64,000 nt of DNA from CAVSRC01 sp963798195 (GCA_963798195.1 CAWCSF010000006.1:186001-250000), one strand, 5' to 3'. Counted from the stretch's first letter, positions 36,058 through 44,812 are shown. Numbers and translations are program-made. The notes: generated by a model not told the origin, from the sequence alone.

Positions 36058-37947
36058 GTGTTGTTTGGGGGAGCCTTGGAAGCAAACGCAGTTGCCCCGC
36101 GGTCTGTCGAGGGGCCGTTTCTGAGGGTTGTCGACACCGTCGTGGAGTCGATTATCGTCGCCGCGCTGCTCGGCGAGGTTGCGGTGGTCTTCGCCAACGT
36201 GATGACCCGCTATCTCTTCGGGGGATCCCTGCTGTGGACAGAAGAGATGGCGCGCCTCGCGCTGTCGGTGCTGGCATTCGTCGGCGGCGCCCTCGCTTAC
36301 CGGCGAGGCTATCACACGTCGGTTGCACTGGTGCTCAACCGGCTGCCGCTTGCGGTGCAGCGAGTGTGCCTGACCATTGCGGACCTTCTTGTTCTGGGGC
36401 TGTCCTTCATCCTCTTCTACTATTCCGCCTCAATGGTGCAGTCGGAGTGGGGCCGCGAGACGGCTATCCTTCAGATGCCGAGCAGCATCTTCATGCTGCC
36501 ACTAGCCATTTCGATGCCGCTTTTTGCGATCTACGCCGGCGATCGTCTCCGTCAGCGTGACACCCGCACTCTGGCGATCGCTGCCGCGGCCTGCTGCGTA
36601 TTTGCGATAATCGCCTATGGTGCACGCAACGCCTGGTTCCCATGGTTCAACGCGGATTCGGCGGTCTATTTCTGCCTCGGGCTGATGTTCGTGGCGGTGT
36701 TCCTCGGGCTGCCAATCGCCTTCGCGCTGCTGGTCTCCTCCGCCGGCTATTTCTGGCTGACCGACACGGTGCCCCTACTCGCCCTGCCCCAGCGCATGGT
36801 CGGCGACACCGGCAACTTCATCCTTCTCGCCATACCTTTCTTCATCTTCGCCGGGCTGATCATGGAGCGGGGCGAACTGAGCCTGCGCCTCGTCCGCTTC
36901 GCGCACACCCTCGTCGGGCACATCCGCGGCGGCCTGCATCAGGTCGCGGTCGTCAGCATGTACCTGGTGTCCGGCCTCTCCGGCTCCGACGCCGCTGACG
37001 TCGCGGCCGTCGGCACGGTCATGCGCAACATGCCGGAAAGCGAGCAGTATTCGAAGGAGGAAGGCGCTGCGGTGCTGGCCTCCTCGGCGGTCATGGGATC
37101 GACGGTGCCGCCTAGCATCGCCATGCTGCTCCTCGGATCGATCACGCAGATTTCCATCGCCGGGCTGTTCATCGGCGGCGTCATTCCCGCCGTCGTGATG
37201 GCGATCTGCCTCATGCTCCTGATCTCGTGGAAGGCGCGGCGCAGGCCGAACGCCGTGCGGGTTCCGCGCGCGACTCTCACGGAGGTCTATCGCGCCGGCG
37301 TCGGGTCGATCCTCCCGATGCTGATGCCGATCATCCTGTTCGGCGGCATCCTTACGGGCGTCGCCACCCCGACCGAGGTATCGTCTTTCGCGGTCATCTA
37401 CGGCCTGATCATCGGCGCCTTCGTCTACCGCATCATCGACCTGCGCGGCTTCATCCGCGCCGCGATCGACAGCGCGCTGTTGACCGGCATGATCCTCTTC
37501 ATCCTCGCCGCCGCGACGACCTTCTCCTGGGCCCTGACAATCGCGCTGCTGCCGCAGCATCTGGTGGAGTTGGTGCAAAGCCTCGGCGGCAACAGCACCG
37601 TTATCTTCCTGCTCGGCTCGATCGCGCTCCTGATCGTCACCGGGTCGCTACTCGAAGGACTGCCGGCGCTGAACGTGTTGGCGCCCATGCTCGTGCCGCT
37701 GGCAAGCCAGTTCGGCCTCAGCGAACTGCACTACGGGATGGTGCTGCTGATCGCGATGGGCCTTGGCGTCTTCGCGCCGCCGACCGGCGTCGGCTTCTAC
37801 ATCGCCTGCGGCATCATGCGAACGCCGATCGAACCGGCTGCGCGCGCCATGATCCCCTACATTCTCGCTCTGATCGCAGGCCTCCTAGTCGTGGCCTTCG
37901 TGCCCTCCTTCACCCTGTTCCTGCCGCATCTCTTCGGCTTCCGGTAA
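36058..37947 (+). CDS. TRAP transporter, fused DctQ-DctM membrane subunits
   Basis: A roughly 629-residue inner-membrane protein combining the small four-helix DctQ-type subunit (about residues 20-185, with FANVMTRYLFGGSLLWTEEMARLAL) and the large twelve-helix DctM-type permease (about 205-625, with AIPFFIFAGLIMERG, SGLSGSDAADVAAVGTVM and STVPPSIAMLL). Such fusions are a regular variant. It drives Na+-coupled uptake of a carboxylate delivered by the DctP-type protein encoded next. The start is uncertain (GTG 36058 given; TTG 36061 or 36076 possible; no good ribosome site). Confidence 0.9.
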   Translation: MLFGGALEANAVAPRSVEGPFLRVVDTVVESIIVAALLGEVAVVFANVMTRYLFGGSLLWTEEMARLALSVLAFVGGALAYRRGYHTSVALVLNRLPLAVQRVCLTIADLLVLGLSFILFYYSASMVQSEWGRETAILQMPSSIFMLPLAISMPLFAIYAGDRLRQRDTRTLAIAAAACCVFAIIAYGARNAWFPWFNADSAVYFCLGLMFVAVFLGLPIAFALLVSSAGYFWLTDTVPLLALPQRMVGDTGNFILLAIPFFIFAGLIMERGELSLRLVRFAHTLVGHIRGGLHQVAVVSMYLVSGLSGSDAADVAAVGTVMRNMPESEQYSKEEGAAVLASSAVMGSTVPPSIAMLLLGSITQISIAGLFIGGVIPAVVMAICLMLLISWKARRRPNAVRVPRATLTEVYRAGVGSILPMLMPIILFGGILTGVATPTEVSSFAVIYGLIIGAFVYRIIDLRGFIRAAIDSALLTGMILFILAAATTFSWALTIALLPQHLVELVQSLGGNSTVIFLLGSIALLIVTGSLLEGLPALNVLAPMLVPLASQFGLSELHYGMVLLIAMGLGVFAPPTGVGFYIACGIMRTPIEPAARAMIPYILALIAGLLVVAFVPSFTLFLPHLFGFR

Positions 37948-38044
37948 GAAAGCCGTAACCGCCGCGGAGGGCACGCATACGGATTGAAACGACACAATCA
38001 CTGCCTGTACCACAAACGAGAATTTCAACCGGAGGAAATATCCA

Positions 38045-39055
38045 ATGAAGAAAGCAGACACGACAATCTCCCGCCGCGCGATGCTTGCCGGAACCGCCGC
38101 CATCGCGCTCGCTCCCTTCGCCATCGGCCGCGCCAGCGCGCAGTCGAAGACGCTCCGCTTCTCAAGCCTGTTCAACGAGGCCCACGCCTCGTCCAAGAGC
38201 AGCAAGTTCTTCGCCGAGAAGGTGGAGGAAAAGACCGGTGGCAAGGTGAAGGTGCAGGTCTTCTACAACGCCGCACTGGGCAACGAGGCGCAGACCGGCG
38301 AAGGCGTGCGTAGCGGCACCATCGACATGGGTTTCGCTGGCTCGGTCGGCTTCGGCAGCTACATCAAGGAAGTTCGCGTTCTCGAATTGCCGTACCTCTA
38401 CAAGGATTTCGATGAACTGGACCGGGTGTTCCAGCAGATTCGGCCGATCCTCGACCAGCGCTTCAGCGAGAACGGCGTCCAGTTTCTCGGTCAGGTGTAT
38501 GAGGGGCCGCGCATGACCCTGACCACCAGGCCGCTCAACGCCTTTGCCGACTTCAAGGGCGTGAAGCTGCGCGTGCCGCAGGCGCCGGCCTACATCATGT
38601 TGGCCCAGGCCTTCGGCGCCACGCCCACCCCGGTGGCGTTCCCGGAGGTCTACACGGCGCTGCAGGCCGGAGTGGTCGACGGCCTCGAAGGATCGCCTTC
38701 GACGCTGTTCACAGGCAAGTTCTACGAGGTTGCCAAGAACCTGGCGCGCACCGACCACATCTTCAATGCGGTCTATTTCGGCATCAACCCGAATACCTTC
38801 AAGGCGCTCGACCCCGACGTTCAGGCAGCAATGATCGAGGCGGCCAAGGAGGCGACGGCCTACAATCTCGATCTGGTCAAGGAAGGCTTCGTCGTCGACC
38901 TCGGCAAGCTCAAGGACGCCGGCGTCACCGAGACAAAGCCGGACCTGAAGCCTTTCCGCGAAGCGGCGGCGGTTGCCGGACTGAAATTCGCCCAGGACCT
39001 CGGTGGCTCGGCCCTCGAGCTTTACGAGAAGGTCAAGGACGTCACCAAGTCCTGA
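38045..39055 (+). CDS. TRAP transporter solute-binding protein (DctP/DctB type)
   Basis: A 336-residue periplasmic binding protein with a leader carrying SRRAMLAGTAAIALAPFA, close to a Tat signal. FFAEKVEEKTGGKVKVQVFYNAALG and RVPQAPAYIMLAQAFGATPTPVAFPEVYTALQAGVVDGLEG, containing the arginine that binds the ligand carboxylate, are classic family segments. The ATG at 38045 follows GGAGGAAAT. Together with the fused DctQM and the divergent SMP-30 lactonase it suggests uptake of a sugar acid such as an aldonate or uronate; the ligand is inferred. Confidence 0.93.
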   Translation: MKKADTTISRRAMLAGTAAIALAPFAIGRASAQSKTLRFSSLFNEAHASSKSSKFFAEKVEEKTGGKVKVQVFYNAALGNEAQTGEGVRSGTIDMGFAGSVGFGSYIKEVRVLELPYLYKDFDELDRVFQQIRPILDQRFSENGVQFLGQVYEGPRMTLTTRPLNAFADFKGVKLRVPQAPAYIMLAQAFGATPTPVAFPEVYTALQAGVVDGLEGSPSTLFTGKFYEVAKNLARTDHIFNAVYFGINPNTFKALDPDVQAAMIEAAKEATAYNLDLVKEGFVVDLGKLKDAGVTETKPDLKPFREAAAVAGLKFAQDLGGSALELYEKVKDVTKS

Positions 39056-39515
39056 CGGACATCGTAACCAGAGTCGTCACGAGCCTCCGGGTTCGTGACG
39101 ACTTCTATGATCCCGCTAGCGACCGGTCGGGCCTCGGCGAGCGCGTCGTTTGCGCCGGCGCAATGGTCCTGGTGGCGGCCGTCCGCAAGTTTGCCAGCGG
39201 CTGAGCGCCTCATCGAATCGAGTCCGGATCGGAAGTAGAAGCGGGCATTCTCGTCACCCGGTTCGATGAGTAGCTCTCTCCCATACAAACGGACGCCCGC
39301 TAGGGTCCTCAGAGCCGACCGCCTCCAGAGGAACCGCGAATCCGTCGCGGGTTGCCTCGCGGTTGCAGTCTCCTGCCTTCGCTCCGGTTCAACCCAGTGC
39401 TGTGGATTTCGCTGGAGTTCAAATCCGGACTGCCTCTCAGACCGCGCACTCCGGCGCACAATGGCGCATCGGGGCGCACTTGAGCGCACAGGTCGGACGT
39501 TGTAATTTCCCCCTC
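39056..39515. other. Gene-free stretch with phased repeats, left of repeat copy B
   Basis: No supported gene is present between dctP and the tRNA-like repeat at 39516. The stretch holds a five-fold 10-bp phased repeat (39444-39493) and otherwise no recognised element. Minus-strand readings here resemble the well-known spurious RRDSNPRPQP-type proteins that arise opposite tRNA T arms. Confidence 0.5.
39444..39493. repeat. Five GCGCAY units at exact 10-bp period
   Basis: GCGCAC or GCGCAT begins at 39444, 39454, 39464, 39474 and 39484, each followed by four unrelated bases. Five hits in exact helical phase, 23 bases from the repeat copy B, look like an array for a DNA-binding protein, for example arm-type recombinase sites. 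Confidence 0.6.
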
Positions 39516-39576
39516 GCCAAGGTTGGGGCCGAGGGTTCGAATCCCTTCGCCCGCTCCAGTTTTCCCAACCATCGAA
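39516..39576 (+). repeat. Direct repeat copy B (tRNA-Gly 3' half plus flank)
   Basis: Matches 33966-34026 in 60 of 61 bases, including T arm, acceptor 3' strand, CCA and 18 bases of flank. The 5' half of the tRNA is missing (preceded by gtaatttccccct), so it is not a functional tRNA. It is best read as the far attachment-site copy of an element integrated at tRNA-Gly. Confidence 0.85.
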
Positions 39577-39632
39577 GGATGCCCGAAGGGGCCGCGGCAA
39601 CCTATTCCCAATTGAGGAGACAGACGAACCGC

Positions 39633-40022
39633 ATGAGAAAGAGCGCTAACCCAGATTTCGAGGATCGACGCAAGGATGCTGCAGAGGCCCGCCAGGCCCT
39701 TCTGTCGAAGTTTCGCGCCGCACCTCGTCCAGACGATCCGGCTCTTGTCGAGAAGCGTCGTGAGCGCGAGGCGATCGCCAAGGCACGGGCCGCCCGGCAG
39801 GCGGAGCGGGAGCACGCTCGTCAGGCCGAAAAGGCGGCTCGCGAGCACGCCGTCGCAGAAGCCCAGCGCATAGCAGCCGAAGAAGCCGCGCGCGCCGCTG
39901 CCGAGGCGGCAGAGCAAGAGGCAGCCCTCAAGGCAGCTCAGAAGGCCGACCGCGATGCGCGCTACGCCGCTCGTAAATTGGCAAAGAAAGAGCGCCGCAA
40001 GGGAACCGGAAGAGGCTTTTAG
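39633..40022 (+). CDS. DUF6481 family protein
   Basis: A 129-residue, highly charged, alpha-helical protein rich in Ala, Lys, Arg and Glu. RKSANPDFEDRRKDAAEARQALLSKFRA at the N-terminus matches the DUF6481 family of alphaproteobacteria; the rest is a single long helix of KARAARQAEREHA-like repeats ending in a basic KKERRKGTGRGF. Nucleic-acid or ribosome association is plausible from composition only. The ATG at 39633 is used although in-frame codons extend into the upstream tRNA-like repeat. It lies exactly between repeat copies B and C. Confidence 0.8.
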   Translation: MRKSANPDFEDRRKDAAEARQALLSKFRAAPRPDDPALVEKRREREAIAKARAARQAEREHARQAEKAAREHAVAEAQRIAAEEAARAAAEAAEQEAALKAAQKADRDARYAARKLAKKERRKGTGRGF

Positions 40023-40047
40023 GACCGACGTCGCGGGTCGAAGCCTA

Positions 40048-40067
40048 TCGCCCGCTCCAGTTTTCCC
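40048..40067 (+). repeat. Decayed repeat copy C (tRNA-Gly 3' end)
   Basis: Twenty bases identical to the tRNA-Gly acceptor 3' end and flank, TCGCCCGCTCCAGTTTTCCC, preceded by a degenerate T arm (gggtcgaagccta). It follows the DUF6481 gene by 25 bases, so copies B and C bracket that gene. Confidence 0.7.
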
Positions 40068-40195
40068 CGACATTTCAGAGCCACGCACCGCGGCATGCGG
40101 AAAAGGGCCCCGCCGCCAAGCCGTTGACGTGCGGAAAGCGCGTGGCATTCCTCTGGCCACGGTAGTCTTTGCGGGCCCGCAAAGGGGAGACGAGC

Positions 40196-40972
40196 ATGGA
40201 CCTGCATATACGCGGCCTTCGTGTTCTGGTGACGGCTGGAGCATCGGGGATCGGGCTTGAAATCGCGCGCGCCTTCGTTCGGGAGGGCGCGAACGTTCAC
40301 ATCTGCGACATCGATATCGAGGCCATCGACCGGCTACGGGTGAGCGACGCCGCAATGACACGAAGTGTCTGCGACGTGTCTGAACGCGACCAGGTCTCGG
40401 CGTTGTTTGAAGAGGCACTGGCCGCGCTGGGCGGACTTGACTGTCTGGTAAACAACGCCGGCATCGCCGGGCCGACCGGACGAGTGGAGGAAATCAATCC
40501 TGAGGATTGGGATCGCTGCCTTGCAGTTGATCTCACTAGCCAGTTCAACTGCGTACGCTTGGCCGTCCCATATCTGAAGGCTAGCGCGAATCCGAGCATA
40601 TTGAACATGTCCTCACAGGCCGGAAAACACGGCTTCCCGTTGCGCTCTCCCTATGCCGCGGCAAAGTGGGGTGTGATCGGCCTCACGAAGTCGATTGCCA
40701 TTGAACTCGGCGAGTTCGGCATTCGCGTGAATGCGCTTCTTCCGGGCCTCGTAGCTGGCGATCGAATCCGGCGTGTCCTCGAAGGCAAGGCTCAGCAGAA
40801 GGGGCTGTCGTTCGAGGAAATCGAGACGTTGATGTTCGCGGGGTGCTCGATCAAGGATTATGTCACGCCCCAGCAAATTGCAGACATGGCGGTGTTCGTG
40901 GCGAGCACACGTGCCAAGACCATTTCCGGGCAAGCGATTTCGGTGTGCGGCGACACCAACTACTTGAGCTAG
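40196..40972 (+). CDS. Short-chain dehydrogenase/reductase
   Basis: A 258-residue classical SDR using NAD(P)H. The cofactor motif TAGASGIGLEIA (TGxxxGxG type with Ala in place of the first Gly), the CDIDIEA stretch after strand 2 (suggesting NAD), NNAGIAGP, catalytic S in ILNMSSQAG and the YAAAK motif are intact. The ATG at 40196 follows GGGGAG. It opens the accessory cluster beyond the last tRNA repeat; substrate unknown. Confidence 0.88.
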   Translation: MDLHIRGLRVLVTAGASGIGLEIARAFVREGANVHICDIDIEAIDRLRVSDAAMTRSVCDVSERDQVSALFEEALAALGGLDCLVNNAGIAGPTGRVEEINPEDWDRCLAVDLTSQFNCVRLAVPYLKASANPSILNMSSQAGKHGFPLRSPYAAAKWGVIGLTKSIAIELGEFGIRVNALLPGLVAGDRIRRVLEGKAQQKGLSFEEIETLMFAGCSIKDYVTPQQIADMAVFVASTRAKTISGQAISVCGDTNYLS

Positions 40973-41016
40973 GCGGCGGCCACACAGGACGCGGCCACCG
41001 CTGTCGTCGCGGAGCT

Positions 41017-41751
41017 TCAAAGTCCATTGAGATAGCGAATACGCCACTCGGCGTTAACTCCGCTTCGCTGGCGCCCCAGCCCGATATCAAAAGCGCCGGT
41101 CACGTAGGGCGAGGTCTCGCGCAAACGGGTAACAAGCGTCGGACCACCAACATGCCGGGCAACCTGGTTGACGGCGCCATGTAGGTCCCGCTCGAGGTCT
41201 TCATACCAAATGTCGAGCGGCTCTATCCGCTCAGCCCGAAAGTAGGCGGTCCACATTTCGTCCGCCTGACTAATCTGCTGCAAGTTGGCCTCAATCTGCT
41301 CTCGCGAATAGGAGGGCGGGGGCCCGCTCTTGAGAGCCGGCGGCGCGCTGACCCATTGGCCGCTCTGCACCGCGAGGCTCCTCGAAATCGCCTGACCCAA
41401 CCGATCTTTGCGGCGGAGATGAATCCAGCGCTGGTTGGGAAACCATTCGCCGAGCAGGATCTGGCCGTCCAGGCGCGTGAAATGGTTGGCCAGAAGTTTC
41501 GTTGCAGCAACGCCGTTGGTTGTGGCGCCCTCGGTTGCAATCAAACGGCAACAATCGGCTGCGTCGGAGACGAGTTGCGGAACCCTCCGCTTCATCTCGC
41601 GCAGGTTTAGCCATTCTGCTGGCCGGCCGAGAACACCGGTCCTCGTCATCGCGGCGCACAACAAATTGCTGCCGCTACGGCCAGAGCCAGCGATGAACAC
41701 TGTCGTCGGCGGCGCTTGCCAGTCCGGCCCAGGGCTGAGAGTGCCACTCAT
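41017..41751 (-). CDS. Stf0-type sulfotransferase
   Basis: A 244-residue PAPS-dependent sulfotransferase. TTVFIAGSGRSGSNLLCAAM is the 5'-phosphosulfate-binding loop and WIHLRRKDRLGQAISRSLAVQSGQW is the characteristic Stf0 segment containing the 3'-phosphate-binding residues. The best-known Stf0 sulfates trehalose in mycobacterial sulfolipid synthesis; other members act on varied sugars. The ATG at 41751 (GGTGG upstream) is preferred over longer readings that overlap the divergent acyl-CoA dehydrogenase gene. Its neighbours (acyltransferase, glycosyltransferase) suggest sulfation of a glycan or glycolipid. Confidence 0.83.
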   Translation of the reverse strand: MSGTLSPGPDWQAPPTTVFIAGSGRSGSNLLCAAMTRTGVLGRPAEWLNLREMKRRVPQLVSDAADCCRLIATEGATTNGVAATKLLANHFTRLDGQILLGEWFPNQRWIHLRRKDRLGQAISRSLAVQSGQWVSAPPALKSGPPPSYSREQIEANLQQISQADEMWTAYFRAERIEPLDIWYEDLERDLHGAVNQVARHVGGPTLVTRLRETSPYVTGAFDIGLGRQRSGVNAEWRIRYLNGL

Positions 41752-41875
41752 ACGACCACCATACCGACGTCGTTCACGGTCAAACCCATGGGTGTTCCGC
41801 GACAGCGTTGCGCATCCGCCACAAACGCCGTCGGAACGTTGCGCCACCTGCTCTATTGCAGACGGGAGGACTATA

Positions 41876-43096
41876 ATGGCCCTGTCGACAATACCGAGGG
41901 ACGGAGGCGCTGATATTTTGGACTCCAACCTGCCCCACGCCGACACGGACGTTTTTCCTTTCCGTGTCCTCAGGGAGCGGCTCGCAGGAAACACGGGGAA
42001 ATTCAGCCCTGTGGCGCTGCGCGGAGACGCCCAGATGCCCACGTGGGCCGGCCTCGATTTGCCGGAACGTGTCGGTGGCAGGGAACTCACTGCCCGCGAG
42101 ATGGTGGATGTCTTCCGCCGGTGCGGCCAAATCGATCTTGAACTCCGCGATCTGCCGGGCGGTGGCCACGCGCGTTTCCTTTCGCTCGTATCCAGCCGCA
42201 AATTTGATGCCGTACTAAGGTCGGTCTGCGACGGACAGAGTTATTGCGCCGTCGCAATAACAGAGCCGGCCGTTGGATCGGATCTTCACGCGCTAGAAAC
42301 ACGTGCTCGACGCATTGAAGGTGGCTACCGCATCGACGGCACGAAACAACACATCGCGCGCATTTCAGAATGCAGTCACTTCATCCTGTTTGCCGGCGTC
42401 GAGCGCCCGCCGCTTGAGCCGCTGATAACGGCGTTCCTCATCCCCCGCGCCGCCCAAGGCCTCTCCGTGGAGCTGATGGAGCCAATGGGGATGTCGAACG
42501 TAAGCTGGGGGCGCGTGCGGCTGGAGGGGGTCACGATCGACGCAGACGCGCGGATAGGCGGCGAGGGCCAGGCGCTCTCGCTGTTCGTGCGCCACTTCGG
42601 TTATTGGAGGACGATGATGGCCGCCGCCGCCATCGGCAGTGCGCAGGCTGCTGTCGATCAGGCGATAGACCGTCTGAAAAATCGCAACGCTTTTGGCGGA
42701 CCCATCGGGCGGTTCACCCATCTGCAGCAGGGTCTGGCCGAGAATGTCGCTCGGCTCCGGATGGCCTGGCTTCTCATTCAGTCAGTAGCCGAGGAGATGG
42801 ACGCGCGCCGCTGGCCAATTTTCGATGCGGCCATGGCCAAGGCCGAGGCCCTTGAGGCCGCTCTGGCAGCGACAGATTGGGCCATGCGTGTGTTCGGCGC
42901 GGCCGGCTACGATGCTGCAAACGGCTTGGAAAAGCGTCATCGCGACCTCCTCGGCCTGCGCGCGGCCGACGGCACGACGGACGTTCTGCGCGGGCAGGTC
43001 GCTCGCGCGATCCTCGGCGAGTCCGTGTACGAGCTATCGCTCAACCGGCCGGCTCATGACGCCATCATGGCCGATGCACGCCGGCGTTTCTGGTAG
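41876..43096 (+). CDS. Acyl-CoA dehydrogenase-like flavoprotein
   Basis: A 406-residue acyl-CoA dehydrogenase superfamily member. Seen are AITEPAVGSDLHALETRA (FAD/substrate region), the middle beta domain with GYRIDGTKQHIARISECSHF, and the C-terminal helical part NRNAFGGPIGRFTHLQQGLAENVARLRM and VFGAAGYDAANGLEKRHRDLLGL. Where family members often have a catalytic Glu or Arg near the C-terminus this one reads LRAADGTTDVLRGQVAR. The ATG at 41876 follows GGAGG with 6-base spacing. In this setting it may desaturate a carrier-bound acyl chain instead of serving beta-oxidation; that is inference. Confidence 0.87.
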   Translation: MALSTIPRDGGADILDSNLPHADTDVFPFRVLRERLAGNTGKFSPVALRGDAQMPTWAGLDLPERVGGRELTAREMVDVFRRCGQIDLELRDLPGGGHARFLSLVSSRKFDAVLRSVCDGQSYCAVAITEPAVGSDLHALETRARRIEGGYRIDGTKQHIARISECSHFILFAGVERPPLEPLITAFLIPRAAQGLSVELMEPMGMSNVSWGRVRLEGVTIDADARIGGEGQALSLFVRHFGYWRTMMAAAAIGSAQAAVDQAIDRLKNRNAFGGPIGRFTHLQQGLAENVARLRMAWLLIQSVAEEMDARRWPIFDAAMAKAEALEAALAATDWAMRVFGAAGYDAANGLEKRHRDLLGLRAADGTTDVLRGQVARAILGESVYELSLNRPAHDAIMADARRRFW

Positions 43097-43111
43097 GCCA
43101 AAGGACGTCAA

Positions 43112-43741
43112 ATGGAAGAGATTTCACTGTCGCGTGACGAAGCTGTTGCACGGCGGTTGCTCGTCATCGGCTCCGGAAGCCGCGTTTCTCAAAGCGTTCG
43201 TGTCGTTCCCAGGGAAGACGACGGTAGCGACTACGGTCCGATCGAAGTCGGCGAAGACTGCATCATCCGCGACAATGTCGTCCTGAGCACGGGAACTAGG
43301 ATCGGCAACAAGGTACTCATCGGACATCAATGTGCGCTGCGCCGGAATGTCCGCATCGGAAACAATTGCACGCTGTCGCACATCGTCAGCGTCCAGCACG
43401 ACGTGGTCATCGGAAACTGGTGTCGAGTCTCCTCACACTCGCATCTGACAGGCACCACGACGATCGAGGACCACGTTCAGATCGGAGCGGGCGTCATCAC
43501 CGTCGACGACAACGTCCTCGCGTGGCCAACTAAAGCCTTGCAGGCGTCCATTTTTCGGGAGGGCTGCCGCATCGGCAGCGGCTGCACGATACTCGGCGGC
43601 ATCGAGATTGGGCGCGACACGCTGATCGGCGCAGGATCTCTCGTGACACGCTCGATACCGCCAAACGTTGTGGCATACGGTTCGCCGGCTTATGTCCAGC
43701 GCGACCGGCCACCCACGGCACGTGGCCCCGACGCGCCCTAG
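43112..43741 (+). CDS. Left-handed beta-helix (hexapeptide) acyltransferase
   Basis: A 209-residue hexapeptide-repeat protein with clear imperfect repeats, e.g. IRDNVVLSTGTRIGNKVLIGH, VRIGNNCTLSHIVSVQHDVVIG and CRIGSGCTILGGIEIGRDTLIG. The histidines in SHIVSVQHD and SSHSH lie where O- and N-acyltransferases of this fold place the catalytic base. It starts 15 bases after the acyl-CoA dehydrogenase and ends 20 bases before the glycosyltransferase, so these three are probably one operon. Likely acetylates or acylates a sugar. Confidence 0.85.
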   Translation: MEEISLSRDEAVARRLLVIGSGSRVSQSVRVVPREDDGSDYGPIEVGEDCIIRDNVVLSTGTRIGNKVLIGHQCALRRNVRIGNNCTLSHIVSVQHDVVIGNWCRVSSHSHLTGTTTIEDHVQIGAGVITVDDNVLAWPTKALQASIFREGCRIGSGCTILGGIEIGRDTLIGAGSLVTRSIPPNVVAYGSPAYVQRDRPPTARGPDAP

Positions 43742-43761
43742 CGGCTCCAGAGGGGCTCGCG

Positions 43762-44799
43762 ATGCGCATCCTCATAACCGATCATGAGCTGGTCACGTGG
43801 AGCGGCTCCAAGATCGTGGTCCGCGATATTGCGCTGAAGCTTCAGGAACGTGGTCACGATGTTTCGGTGTTCTCGACCAAACTGGGAGACTCCGCAAAGA
43901 CGCTCCGGCGGCTGGGTATCCGTGTCAGCCGCGACCTGCGCTCACCGCCCGACGTCATCCACGGACACCACAACATCCCCACCGTCATGGCGATGGGCCA
44001 ATTTCAAGGCGTCCGCGGCATCTGGTTCTGCCACAGCCTTCAGTGGACCGAAATTCCACCCGTTTCAAATCGGCTGTTTCGGTACGTAGCGGTTGACGTA
44101 CCGCGCCGCGATTTCCTCGTGAAGGAGCACAGGATCAGGCCCGACCGGGTGGAAATTCTGCACAACGCGGTTGATCTCAGGCGCTTTCCCGAGCGCGCCG
44201 ATGCGCTGCCGCAAAAGCCGAAGCGGGCCCTCGCGTTCACCAAGAATGCGACCCACATTCCAACTCTACGATCGGCCTGCCTCCGCTTCGGCATGTCATT
44301 CGACGCGATCGGAAGAGGAGCCAATCAAATCGTTCTGGAGCCCGAACCTTTCCTGCGTCAGAGCGACATCGTTTTCGCGACGGGACGGTCGGCGATTGAA
44401 GCCATATGCGCCGGCGCGGCCGTTATCGTTGGCGACTCCCGCGGCATCGGACAAATGGTCACGACGCGAAATCTGGAGGCGATGCGAAACATAAACTTCG
44501 GATGGCAGTCGATGATTCGACCCATAACCGGCGCGGCAGTGGAGGGGGAAATTGCGCGCTACGACGCGGCCGACGCCGCTGCCGTGACCCAGCGATTGAG
44601 ACGGGAGGCGGACCTCGAGAAGGCGGCCGACCGGCTAGAGAAACTCTATGTGGACGCTGTCGCGTTCAATGTGCCTGATCCCGACGATGGTGGCGTGCGG
44701 CACATCCTGGATCAATGGCCGGTCCCGCCCGAGCACGCGAGGACCTGGGAGCCAGAGCGTCAGATGCTTCTGAAGCTGGCAACGCGCGGTCACGCCTGA
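43762..44799 (+). CDS. Glycosyltransferase, GT-B fold (GT4-like)
   Basis: A 345-residue protein opening with RILITDHELVTWSGSKIVVRDIALKLQERGHDV, the usual N-terminal strand and Gly-rich loop of GT4-like enzymes. VEILHNAVDLRRFP marks the domain boundary, and FATGRSAIEAICAGAAVIVGDSRGIGQM the donor-binding region. ATG at 43762 follows AGGGG. Third gene of the ACAD-acyltransferase-GT set. Sugar donor and acceptor unknown. Confidence 0.85.
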   Translation: MRILITDHELVTWSGSKIVVRDIALKLQERGHDVSVFSTKLGDSAKTLRRLGIRVSRDLRSPPDVIHGHHNIPTVMAMGQFQGVRGIWFCHSLQWTEIPPVSNRLFRYVAVDVPRRDFLVKEHRIRPDRVEILHNAVDLRRFPERADALPQKPKRALAFTKNATHIPTLRSACLRFGMSFDAIGRGANQIVLEPEPFLRQSDIVFATGRSAIEAICAGAAVIVGDSRGIGQMVTTRNLEAMRNINFGWQSMIRPITGAAVEGEIARYDAADAAAVTQRLRREADLEKAADRLEKLYVDAVAFNVPDPDDGGVRHILDQWPVPPEHARTWEPERQMLLKLATRGHA

Positions 44800-44812
44800 G
44801 TCGGGCCTGATA

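Noticed and set aside
39516..39560. Second tRNA-Gly gene
   Set aside because: Only the 3' half is present; the 5' acceptor strand, D arm and anticodon 5' stem are missing.
39363..39632. N-terminal extension of the DUF6481 gene through the tRNA-like repeat
   Set aside because: The extension is translated tRNA repeat sequence; the family-conserved start is the ATG at 39633.
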